Part shown: positions 39,253-47,004 of the stretch, one piece after another
How positions within the stretch are numbered: the first letter of the stretch is position 1
Layout of the letters: every line of letters starts with the position of its first letter
IMG/VR virus record: IMGVR_UViG_3300022689_000474
Location: 62,001 to 126,000 of that record
Reading direction: 5' to 3' (one strand)
From: a virus
DNA: 64,000 nucleotides
The notes under the pieces: model-generated
The model's database searches: none
What the model saw: only the letters and a program-made list of their open reading frames with translations
What the model was told of the DNA's origin: nothing
Position numbers and translations under genes: made by a program

Positions 39253-40272
39253 ATGATTACATCTCAAGATTTGATAACCTTGAATACTAAGTTTTATTAC
39301 TTAAGTAAAGGATTTGGTGGTGCTATGAGATTATATGATTTAATAAGACAATCTTCTTTCTCAGAAGCTGAAGCGGAAAGGAAAATACATCTTATATTAA
39401 GTCATCCTAATCCAATATATGTAATAAATCCTTGGACTAGACCTTTCTCTTTAATACCTCCTCCTCGAATAAGATGGGAATATGATTATGACCCGGGTAT
39501 AAATATAGATGATAATTATCATGTGTTTGATATAAATCAAAGACATATTTACTCTGTAAGTCCAGAGAGACATAAAGGATATTGGGGTAGGTCCTCCTTA
39601 GACATTTTGTTTATAAAACAAAGTTTTACTGGAGAATTATTCTATCTACACCTTAGTACTTATAATTCTGGTCCACTTATTTTGGGTATTCTAATTAATA
39701 ATATAAGTCTAAAAACATTTAGAACTGAAGCATTAGGGTCTCCTGTAAGAAGTCCTCATGAATTTAATAATCCTAGACAAATATCATTAATAGAAAAACC
39801 ATTAGAAACTAGTTATATAGTTATTAATAGATTTATAAATTTAATAACTGATCCTAATTCAGGATATTTATATCCTATACAAGTACATCATCTAGAATCA
39901 GAACCTTTTGTCAATACTACTAAAGAAGACGTAATATCTAATTCATCTTCAACATTACTACATTTTGATGTAGCTGATTATACCTTTTCTATAGAAACTC
40001 AATCTAAACTTACTATTAATTTACCTTCTAGTGGTTGGTTAGTTATATCTCAACTTAAAGAAGATGGTACTAGAGTATTTCTTAATCTTTCTTTTATTAG
40101 TGGATTAGGAGCTGATAGAATTCTTCAAGATGCAGATGGTCTATGGTATGTATCTTTTACTTCTGGTATAGATTTTATAAGCCTTAGAAGAAGATTCTCT
40201 CAAGTTACTAGAAGACCTAAAGATTTCAGTACTAGAAATGCTATAAGAGTTACTGCTGACCTCATATTTTAA
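39253..40272 (+). CDS. Hypothetical protein, 339 aa, upstream of terminase
   Basis: Not recognised. The 339 residues are rich in Pro, Ile, Ser and Arg, with beta-strand-like segments. It has no enzymatic motif. It directly precedes the terminase gene (12-nt gap), a position where head-to-tail joining or neck proteins occur. The start overlaps nothing; the ATG at 39253 lies just after the preceding stop, with no ribosome-binding motif visible, so translational coupling is likely. Confidence 0.72.
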   Translation: MITSQDLITLNTKFYYLSKGFGGAMRLYDLIRQSSFSEAEAERKIHLILSHPNPIYVINPWTRPFSLIPPPRIRWEYDYDPGINIDDNYHVFDINQRHIYSVSPERHKGYWGRSSLDILFIKQSFTGELFYLHLSTYNSGPLILGILINNISLKTFRTEALGSPVRSPHEFNNPRQISLIEKPLETSYIVINRFINLITDPNSGYLYPIQVHHLESEPFVNTTKEDVISNSSSTLLHFDVADYTFSIETQSKLTINLPSSGWLVISQLKEDGTRVFLNLSFISGLGADRILQDADGLWYVSFTSGIDFISLRRRFSQVTRRPKDFSTRNAIRVTADLIF

Positions 40273-40284
40273 ATTATTGCTATT

Positions 40285-43200
40285 ATGACTTTTCTTAATA
40301 CTCAAAATTTAGTAGGTCTAGATAATTACTTTGACTTACTTATAAGTGAAGCTAGTACTTCTTTAAATGCTGTTAGTGATCTTTCTATAATAGATTTTGC
40401 AGAAAATATAGTATTTAATGGGGAAGCTTATCTTTATACTCAACAAAAAGCTGTTCTTAAATCTTTTTATGGGGAACCTCTTACTCCTGAAGAAGAAGAT
40501 ATCTTAATAAATTGGAAGAATAGGGAGAAGAGTAATTGGGTTCCTAATAGAACTTATAGAGATATGATTTTGGAAGTAGGTAGAGGTGGTTGTCCTTATA
40601 TAGAAGATAAAGTTATTACTAATAAAGGTACTCTTAAATATAAAGATTTAATTGATAATAAGAGTTCTATATTTACCTTCTTAGAAAAAGATAATACTAT
40701 TGGTCTGACTTCTAATATACTTACATGGGATAAAGGTTTATGTGAATGTGTTCAAATTACTACTAAAACAGGTCGAAAGGAAATAGTTACTTTAGATCAT
40801 CCTTACCTAATTTCTTTAGGAGACCCCAATTCATATAAATGGCTTAGAGCTCAATACCTTACGAGGGAAAATAAATTATATTTACCTATAGGATTAAAAC
40901 TCTTTGGTTCAGATGATTCTTTAGATGAATCTTTTATCTTAGATATAGTTCGAGATATATCTAATATATCTTCTTCTATTATAGAAACTATAGAACTATC
41001 TACTGAATATCTTCACTCTTTATCTTTATCTTATATATTATCCTATTTACCTTTCCAATTAGATTATCTACTTACAGTAAAAAAGGAATCTTTATATCTT
41101 AAATCTGAGGTTCTACCTGGTGATATATTAGATTTCTTACAAAGAGAATTAAGTAAATGGGGTGTTATATGTATATGTGATTATAAATCAAATATCTTTA
41201 TTATAAAAGATTTAAATTCATTTATTAATTTATTAGAATTACTTAGATCTCATAAAGATAAAGACCATAAAATAAATAATTTATTTAACTTATTGGAATT
41301 TAATATTTCTCAAGGTAAATGTTATGACAATATTCCAAGATATAAATATGGAGAAATAGAATATTTCTTAGATGAAGTTTATAGTGTTATTAAAGTTGGT
41401 AAATTACAGACACTTGGATTAGAAGTTGTTAAATCTAATACTATAGTTAATTCATTTATATCCCATAATTCTAAGAGTTTGATTGCTTCTATTATCTCTT
41501 TATATGAATTTAATAATCTTATATCTTTAGAAGACCCCGCTCGATATTATAATTTAATATCTAATGATCCTATAGCGATATTCTTAATAGCTACTACTGC
41601 TACTCAAGTTAAAGAAACTTTATTCTTGAAACTTAAAGGATATTTAAGAGGTAGTGATTTCTTTAGGAATTTAGAAAATAAAAAGAAAATAGAAGTATTA
41701 GCTGATCAAGTTAGATGTCCTGATAAGAATGTTGCTATATATGCTAAACATACTAATTCAGATGCTTTAGTTGGTTATAACTTGAAATGTATGATTCTTG
41801 ATGAAGTAGCTAGATTCTCTAATAAAACTAGAGAAGACGGTAAAATTGTTTCTTTAGCTGATACTTTATGGAGAAATGTAGGTAAAGGTTGTTTTCATAT
41901 GAATTCTTATATTTATACTAATAAAGGATTTATAAAAGCTATTGATTTACTAAATATTTATCAATCAGTAGATTATCTTAATGATATAAAGATTTTAAGT
42001 TATTCAAATGATTCATTTAAATATCTAATATGGGCAGATGATATAGATATATGGAATAATGGAATTCATCCTACTATAGAACTTATAACTGAAAATGGTT
42101 ATAACGAAAGAGTTACATATAATCATCCTTTTTTTATTTATAGACAAGGAGATGTAGAACCAAGCTGGATTGAAGCAGAATTTATTAATGAAGGAGATTA
42201 TATCTCTTTACCAAAATCTTTATTACCTTCTGATAGATCTATAAATTATTTAGAAGAAGAATATACAAACTTTTTTGAATTCCTAGCATATATATTTAGT
42301 TTTGGAACTTGGTTTGTAAATCATGGTCGAATACAAGATCATGCTATAGAAATAAGAAGAACTGTTCATAAAGAAATAATACAAGTTATTCAAGATTTAT
42401 TGAAAGATATAGAAGGTTATAGATTTCATAATAATAAAGATTCAACCTCTGGTAGTAAGTATAGAATTTTCTTTGATAAAAAAAGTAAAGGTTATCAGCT
42501 ATTAAAAGAACTTACAGATAGAGGATATTTAATTAATTCTTATAGATCTTTCTATAATGATATTCCTGAATTTATTGATACCCTACCTCTAGCAGAATTA
42601 AAGTCTTTTCTTAAAGGATATTATACTTCTAATTGTACCTTCTTTGATTTATTAAATCCTTCTGGTATTACTATTAAATTACCTCAAGAAACTGAAAGTG
42701 CTGCTAGAAGAATACAACGTTGTTTATTACTCTTTGGAGTAATCTCTTCTATTAAAATAGAACCTGTCAGGATAAATAAAGATAAGTTTATTTTTAATGC
42801 TAATGTTGTTTGTATAAAAGGAGTTTATAATATCTCTTTATTCTTACAATCTATTGGTCTTTCTACTTCTGATTTTGTTACTATGAAAAAAAGAATAGAT
42901 AGATATATCTCTTTAGATAAAGATAAAGATAAAGATAAATATTCTCTTCCTTTAAATATAGAACAATGTATCGACAATAGTAATAAGATTGATTCTATAA
43001 ATAATCTTAGATGGGAGAGAGTTTCTAATATTATAAACCATCCTAAAACTATTACTATTGGTTTAGAAGTTAGAGAAAGTGGTCTCATTTGTAATAGTAT
43101 ATTGAGTCATAATACTCAAAGATTCGCAGAAGAAGGAAGAAGGGTAGCGATATCATCAGGATGGTACGAAGGAGACCCTATACAAAAATTAAGAGAGAAG

Positions 43201-44169
43201 GCAGATAGGAACCCAAATCAAATATCATTTTTCTTAAAGACATGGGATTTAAATAAAAATAGAAGTGCTAGTAGAGAGTCTTGTGAATCAGATTATATAG
43301 ATGATAGAGCTAGAGCTGAACTTGAATATGAAGGTATAAGACAGAAATCGGATACAGGTTTATTTATGGAATCTTCTTTAGAAATTGCTAGTGTAGGAGG
43401 TTCTATTATAGATACTGAGGAAACTGATGTCGAAATGAATGGAAGGAAGTATGTAGGTATAAATGTAAGAAGGTTAGAGAAGAATAAAAGTTGTCCTAGT
43501 TTCATTCATATAGACTTATCTTTAAAGACAGATTCAACAGGTCTTTGTATGACACATATAGATATAGATGATAATGAGAATTGGAATATAGTAGTTGATG
43601 CTCTTATTAAATGGACCCCTTATGTAGATGGTACTGGTTATAGAAAAGTAGTTTCATATCTAAATGTAGAAGAAGTTATTCTTAAATTATGTGAATATAG
43701 AAATGTAGTTAGAATTACTTTTGATTCATGGAATAGTGCTTCTACTATACAGAGATTACATTCTTTAGGTATTATGACTGAAGAAATATCTGCTTCTAGA
43801 AGTAAACAAAAAGAATACTATTTATTAATACGAGATCTAGTAAACCAAGGTAAAGTCTTAATACCTAAAGATTCTAAATACAGGATTCAACTTATAAGTG
43901 AATTAGTTCATCTTAATATGAAAGAAAATGGGAGTATCGTACATGGTCTTTATGGTAAAGATCTTAGTGATGCTTTTGTTAATAGTTGTTATCAAATATA
44001 TAAAAGAATGGTAGAAAGTGGTCTTATTCAGGGTTATAAACCTAGTATTAATTCTCTACCTTCTAATCTTGTTAATGCTGTTACGCCCCGTTCTAAAGAA
44101 ATGACTAAACCTGTAGTTCAAAGTGGTAGAGATAAATTTAAAAAGATGAAATCATATGGCATTATATAG
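40285..44169 (+). CDS. Terminase large subunit interrupted by two inteins, 1294 aa precursor
   Basis: This is the ATPase and nuclease motor that packages DNA into the head. Without the two inteins (293 and 408 aa) the mature protein is about 593 residues, a normal TerL length. The Walker A loop is split: V98-G-R-G-G102 before intein 1, then S396-K-S after it, giving GRGGSKS. Walker B is MILDE (D506, E507). The segment NVGKG...TQRFAEEGRRVAISSGW after intein 2 is motif III or the coupling region. Nuclease acids are D1077 (FIHIDLSLKTDSTG), D1147 (RITFDSWNS) and D1226/D1229 (GKDLSDAF). It needs protein splicing to become active. The next gene overlaps by 14 nt. No small terminase was recognised nearby. 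Confidence 0.93.
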   Translation: MTFLNTQNLVGLDNYFDLLISEASTSLNAVSDLSIIDFAENIVFNGEAYLYTQQKAVLKSFYGEPLTPEEEDILINWKNREKSNWVPNRTYRDMILEVGRGGCPYIEDKVITNKGTLKYKDLIDNKSSIFTFLEKDNTIGLTSNILTWDKGLCECVQITTKTGRKEIVTLDHPYLISLGDPNSYKWLRAQYLTRENKLYLPIGLKLFGSDDSLDESFILDIVRDISNISSSIIETIELSTEYLHSLSLSYILSYLPFQLDYLLTVKKESLYLKSEVLPGDILDFLQRELSKWGVICICDYKSNIFIIKDLNSFINLLELLRSHKDKDHKINNLFNLLEFNISQGKCYDNIPRYKYGEIEYFLDEVYSVIKVGKLQTLGLEVVKSNTIVNSFISHNSKSLIASIISLYEFNNLISLEDPARYYNLISNDPIAIFLIATTATQVKETLFLKLKGYLRGSDFFRNLENKKKIEVLADQVRCPDKNVAIYAKHTNSDALVGYNLKCMILDEVARFSNKTREDGKIVSLADTLWRNVGKGCFHMNSYIYTNKGFIKAIDLLNIYQSVDYLNDIKILSYSNDSFKYLIWADDIDIWNNGIHPTIELITENGYNERVTYNHPFFIYRQGDVEPSWIEAEFINEGDYISLPKSLLPSDRSINYLEEEYTNFFEFLAYIFSFGTWFVNHGRIQDHAIEIRRTVHKEIIQVIQDLLKDIEGYRFHNNKDSTSGSKYRIFFDKKSKGYQLLKELTDRGYLINSYRSFYNDIPEFIDTLPLAELKSFLKGYYTSNCTFFDLLNPSGITIKLPQETESAARRIQRCLLLFGVISSIKIEPVRINKDKFIFNANVVCIKGVYNISLFLQSIGLSTSDFVTMKKRIDRYISLDKDKDKDKYSLPLNIEQCIDNSNKIDSINNLRWERVSNIINHPKTITIGLEVRESGLICNSILSHNTQRFAEEGRRVAISSGWYEGDPIQKLREKADRNPNQISFFLKTWDLNKNRSASRESCESDYIDDRARAELEYEGIRQKSDTGLFMESSLEIASVGGSIIDTEETDVEMNGRKYVGINVRRLEKNKSCPSFIHIDLSLKTDSTGLCMTHIDIDDNENWNIVVDALIKWTPYVDGTGYRKVVSYLNVEEVILKLCEYRNVVRITFDSWNSASTIQRLHSLGIMTEEISASRSKQKEYYLLIRDLVNQGKVLIPKDSKYRIQLISELVHLNMKENGSIVHGLYGKDLSDAFVNSCYQIYKRMVESGLIQGYKPSINSLPSNLVNAVTPRSKEMTKPVVQSGRDKFKKMKSYGII
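40591..41469 (+). other. Intein 1, in the Walker A loop of TerL (293 aa)
   Basis: Residues 103-395 of the precursor. It begins at C103, has a block-B T169-x-x-H172 (VTLDHPYL), and ends VNSFISHN with His-Asn before extein Ser396. The ending GLEVVKSN... is typical of block F. The middle shows no clear LAGLIDADG motif, so it may be a mini-like or degenerate intein. The precise insertion into GRGG|SKS of the P-loop is directly visible. Confidence 0.9.
41890..43113 (+). other. Intein 2, in motif III region of TerL (408 aa), with degenerate LAGLIDADG
   Basis: Residues 536-943. It begins at C536, has block-B T611-x-x-H614 (VTYNHPFF), and ends ICNSILSHN before extein Thr944. Two helices resemble LAGLIDADG motifs (FLAYIFSFGTW near 666-676 and LKSFLKGYYTSN near 772-783), but both lack the expected acidic residue, so the homing endonuclease is probably dead. 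A short Asp-Lys repeat is present near 42918-42940. Confidence 0.9.
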
Positions 44170-45127
44170 ATATAAAACTTCCATAAATACTTTTCATAAA
44201 CCCTTTTATGGTATATATACAGATTCTTTTATACATATAGATAGTAGGGCTTCTCAACCTTATCATAAGTATTTGATGCCTTGTTATAATTATGATTGGT
44301 GTTGTAGATATACTGATGACGATAATCTATTAGTTCCTATTTGTATAGATCTTTCTTTATATTCTGATACTGATAAACAATGGTTTGAACCTAACAGTTT
44401 TACTGAACTTAAGGATCTAAATATTCCTAAAATGACTAGTCCTAGATTCTATATCACAGTAATAAAACCTTCTAGAGATAATACTAAAGGTTCTACTGGT
44501 TATATACAAGAATATATCTTAATACCTCATAAAGGTATATTTAAAGATAAATTGAGATTATGGCTTTCTACTTCAAAAGGATATGATATTGAAAGTTGTT
44601 ATTTAATTCGCTATTGGTCAATTCATAAAGCTTTTTATCCACAAGATTATAAGAAATATTGTGAGAGAGTATGTATAGATACTTATAGAGAAATAGAAGA
44701 TACTGGGTCTAAAAGGTTATTAAAAGAAGAAAGATGGAATGTTAAACCAAATTATTCATGTGATCCTTGTAAATCTCATAATGATTTCTTAATAGATATG
44801 AAGAGAAAAGATGAAGATAGTCAAGATAGAAATCATAATGTTGATTATATTACTCATGAATTAGTATATAAAGTAATGGATATTAAAGAGTTAAATATAA
44901 ATGGGAAAGTAGTAGATCCTAATGATTATCAATTGGTTATTGAATATTCAAATAATGAGGTCTCTCCTTATAATAATGATAATATACCTATTGGTATTGG
45001 AGTTAAATGGTTAAATAACCTTCCTCCTTTAGGTACTCAATACTCTATTAGATGTTCAATGCCTATAGATATATGTAAGTTGATATATACTCCAACTAGA
45101 AAAGAAAATTATTTAATTAATATATAA
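44156..45127 (+). CDS. Hypothetical protein, 323 aa, with Cys clusters
   Basis: Not recognised. It starts 14 nt inside the terminase gene, so translation is coupled. Cys residues cluster at CYNYDWCCRYT (about 43-53) and YSCDPCKSH (about 200-208), which could bind metal, although spacing is irregular. The rest is mixed alpha/beta with a basic, Tyr-rich composition. It ends 11 nt before the next gene. Placement after TerL is typical of portal or head genes, but no portal signature is visible and the length is short for a portal. Confidence 0.75.
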   Translation: MALYRYKTSINTFHKPFYGIYTDSFIHIDSRASQPYHKYLMPCYNYDWCCRYTDDDNLLVPICIDLSLYSDTDKQWFEPNSFTELKDLNIPKMTSPRFYITVIKPSRDNTKGSTGYIQEYILIPHKGIFKDKLRLWLSTSKGYDIESCYLIRYWSIHKAFYPQDYKKYCERVCIDTYREIEDTGSKRLLKEERWNVKPNYSCDPCKSHNDFLIDMKRKDEDSQDRNHNVDYITHELVYKVMDIKELNINGKVVDPNDYQLVIEYSNNEVSPYNNDNIPIGIGVKWLNNLPPLGTQYSIRCSMPIDICKLIYTPTRKENYLINI

Positions 45128-45138
45128 ATTTAATTATC

Positions 45139-45723
45139 ATGCCTAAATTAATACCTCCTTGTCCTATAGATTATTCTTTTAGCCCTGGTAGGAAATATAA
45201 TCTCATTGATCCTGAAGATGTAACTGAAACTCCTATATTAGAAGCTAGAGGTTTAGTTATATTCTCTGATTATAAATTTATTCTAAAAGATGCTATAGCT
45301 GATGAATCTTTATTCTATAAATATATAACTCTTAATGATGGTCAAGTTTTAGGTATGTGGCAAGATGTTATAACTCCTCTTCCATTAGAAATTAAGTTTG
45401 ATGTTAAATATTATCATGATATTTATGTAGATATAAATACTTTCCCTAAATATGATTCGGGTTTTTATGTTTTAGATGGTGTTTTTATTACTAAAGTATA
45501 TATAGAACCTCATTGTTGTGATGGTAAAGTATATATAAGACATGCAAGAGGAGTTTATAATTGTATTAGACATGAAGGAATAGAAATAATAGAACCTTCA
45601 TTTCCAGAATGTACTAAACCATTAATTATGTATGATCCTATAGATCCTCCAGATATACAACCTCCTGAGACTGAACCTCATTTTCCTGAATGTATTCCCG
45701 ATTCACCTGAATTAGTTCCTTAG
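45139..45723 (+). CDS. Hypothetical protein, 194 aa, Pro-rich C-terminus
   Basis: Not recognised. A beta-rich core (about 1-160) includes the Cys pair HCCDG and the segment RHARGVYNCIRHEG, and is followed by a Pro/Glu-rich tail with two FPEC motifs. Its TAG stop overlaps the stop of the convergent reverse-strand gene (45720-45722), so there is no room for a terminator between them. It is probably a small virion protein that binds a partner through the tail, by context only. Confidence 0.72.
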   Translation: MPKLIPPCPIDYSFSPGRKYNLIDPEDVTETPILEARGLVIFSDYKFILKDAIADESLFYKYITLNDGQVLGMWQDVITPLPLEIKFDVKYYHDIYVDINTFPKYDSGFYVLDGVFITKVYIEPHCCDGKVYIRHARGVYNCIRHEGIEIIEPSFPECTKPLIMYDPIDPPDIQPPETEPHFPECIPDSPELVP

Positions 45724-46280
45724 ATTCTCTTCTTATTTTCCTCTTGACCCCTTATATTTATCCAATTGATAGCTTGAATCTGATGTGATAATAAATCTCT
45801 TATATTCTTAGATACTTCATAATATTCTGATTCAACTCTTTTATAAATAACAGGGGTTAATTTATTAATTCTTAATCCTTTACATATCCAAGTATCTATA
45901 GTTACTAATGTACTCCTTTCAGGGTATAAAATGTTTAAATAAAAAGCTTTTACTTTATTTCCACTTATTATTCTTATATCTTTATTTCTTAATAACTTTA
46001 AAGCTTTATATTTATTTCTATTATAAGTACATATCTTATATCTATCTATATCCTTCTCCCTATATCCCTTTATTAGATTTAATGTATCTATCTTATTTCT
46101 TTCCCATCGATTCCTAGGACTTAATATTGCTAATACTCCTACTACTATATCTAACTTTATTTTTGTCCTTTTAGATATCTCTACACAATAATCTCTAGCT
46201 TCTCTATACCATCCTTTTCCTTCTTCTATCATTGAAGGAGAAGCTGATTCTAATAACTCTATAATACTTTCTCTATACAC
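45720..46280 (-). CDS. Phage protein of a HhH-GPD-like family (also common in actinobacteriophages), 186 aa
   Basis: The pattern W-Y-x-x-A-x-x-Y (GWYREARDYC), VVGVLAILSPRNRWERN, a KALKLL helix, GNKVKAFYLNIL, TLVTIDTWICKGL, then a Y-x-x-V/V-E-x-x-Y helix and HQIQAINWINIRG matches an uncharacterised family frequent in actinobacteriophages, whose layout resembles HhH-GPD DNA glycosylases (K-x-x-A-F-x-x-N and V-x-I-D-x-W). A base-excision function is therefore a guess; the catalytic Asp may be the one in VTIDTW. The start is GTG at 46280, 12 nt after AGG on the minus strand; the nearest ATG would drop 16 residues of the family's N-terminal helix. It is reverse-strand, downstream of RNase HII, and shares overlapping stops with the forward gene. 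Confidence 0.6.
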   Translation of the reverse strand: MYRESIIELLESASPSMIEEGKGWYREARDYCVEISKRTKIKLDIVVGVLAILSPRNRWERNKIDTLNLIKGYREKDIDRYKICTYNRNKYKALKLLRNKDIRIISGNKVKAFYLNILYPERSTLVTIDTWICKGLRINKLTPVIYKRVESEYYEVSKNIRDLLSHQIQAINWINIRGQEENKKRI

Positions 46281-46333
46281 TTTATTCTTTTTCCTCTATT
46301 TATAAATATCTAAAAGTGTATTATTTAAAAAGT

Positions 46334-46349
46334 AGATATTTCTATATCT
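46334..46349 (-). terminator. Weak hairpin after the RNase HII gene
   Basis: On the minus strand AGATAT pairs with ATATCT across an AGAA loop, followed by a T-run, just after the rnhB stop codon. The stem is AT-only and short, so termination would be weak. It could let RNase HII and the 186-aa gene be partly co-transcribed. Confidence 0.35.
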
Positions 46350-46358
46350 CTATATAAC

Positions 46359-46979
46359 TTAATTAAGTATTTTTCTTATATAACTTCTTCTATGTTGTTG
46401 ATGTGGACCGTAAGATTGAAGAGCCATTCGATGTTTATAAGTACCATAACCCTTATTACATTTAAGATCATATTTGTTTAAGTCTTCATCTTTATTAACC
46501 ATATCAATTATTAAATTATCTCTATATGTTTTAGCTAAAATACTAGCTGCTCCTATTATTGGTTCTTTTAAATCTCCTTTTATAATACATTCATAATTGA
46601 ATGTATTCAGAGATAAACTAAAAGAATTGATACCATCTAGATATATCTTCTCTATATTACTTAGTTCAGAAGTAAAGTCTTCTTTCAGTTTTATCATTCC
46701 TCTATAAATTCCATTGAATTGAGCTTGATAAATACCTTTAGAATCTATTTCATCTTTAGTAACGTGTACAAAAAAATAATCATCTAATAACTCAATTATC
46801 TCAGGGTATAACTTCTCTCTTTTCTTACTACTTATTTTTTTACTATCAGTTACTCCTATATCTATCATTTCTTTATCTATTAAACTTTTCTCTTTTGATG
46901 ATAGTGCAAAACATAAAACCATATCATAAAATAAACTTCCTTTACCTACTTCATCTATACCTACAATATATCTCTTCAT
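46359..46979 (-). CDS. rnhB: Ribonuclease HII, 206 aa
   Basis: It cleaves RNA in RNA-DNA hybrids and removes single ribonucleotides or primers during phage replication. All family blocks are visible: GIDEVGKGSLFYD near residue 7 (acidic D8-E9), VTDSKKISSKKRE, IYLDGI (catalytic Asp), GDLKEPIIGAASILAKTYRD, and NKGYGTYKHRMALQSYGPHQQHR. Length is normal. It is on the reverse strand, divergent from the 5484-residue gene with only 25 nt between the two starts, and upstream of the HhH-GPD-like gene. Its presence among forward virion genes marks a two-gene island of DNA/RNA metabolism. Confidence 0.93.
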   Translation of the reverse strand: MKRYIVGIDEVGKGSLFYDMVLCFALSSKEKSLIDKEMIDIGVTDSKKISSKKREKLYPEIIELLDDYFFVHVTKDEIDSKGIYQAQFNGIYRGMIKLKEDFTSELSNIEKIYLDGINSFSLSLNTFNYECIIKGDLKEPIIGAASILAKTYRDNLIIDMVNKDEDLNKYDLKCNKGYGTYKHRMALQSYGPHQQHRRSYIRKILN

Positions 46980-47004
46980 TACATTAATATCTTATTGACT
47001 TAAT
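46980..47004. promoter_or_regulatory. Divergent 25-nt start gap (probable shared regulatory DNA)
   Basis: Only 25 nt separate the RNase HII start (minus) and the 5484-residue gene start (plus). Both must be transcribed from this gap or from promoters inside the coding regions. No convincing -10/-35 or ribosome-binding motif is visible. Confidence 0.35.

Noticed and set aside
44156-45127. Portal protein assignment for the gene after TerL
   Set aside because: The position fits, but length (323) is short, the Cys clusters are atypical, and no portal pattern was visible.
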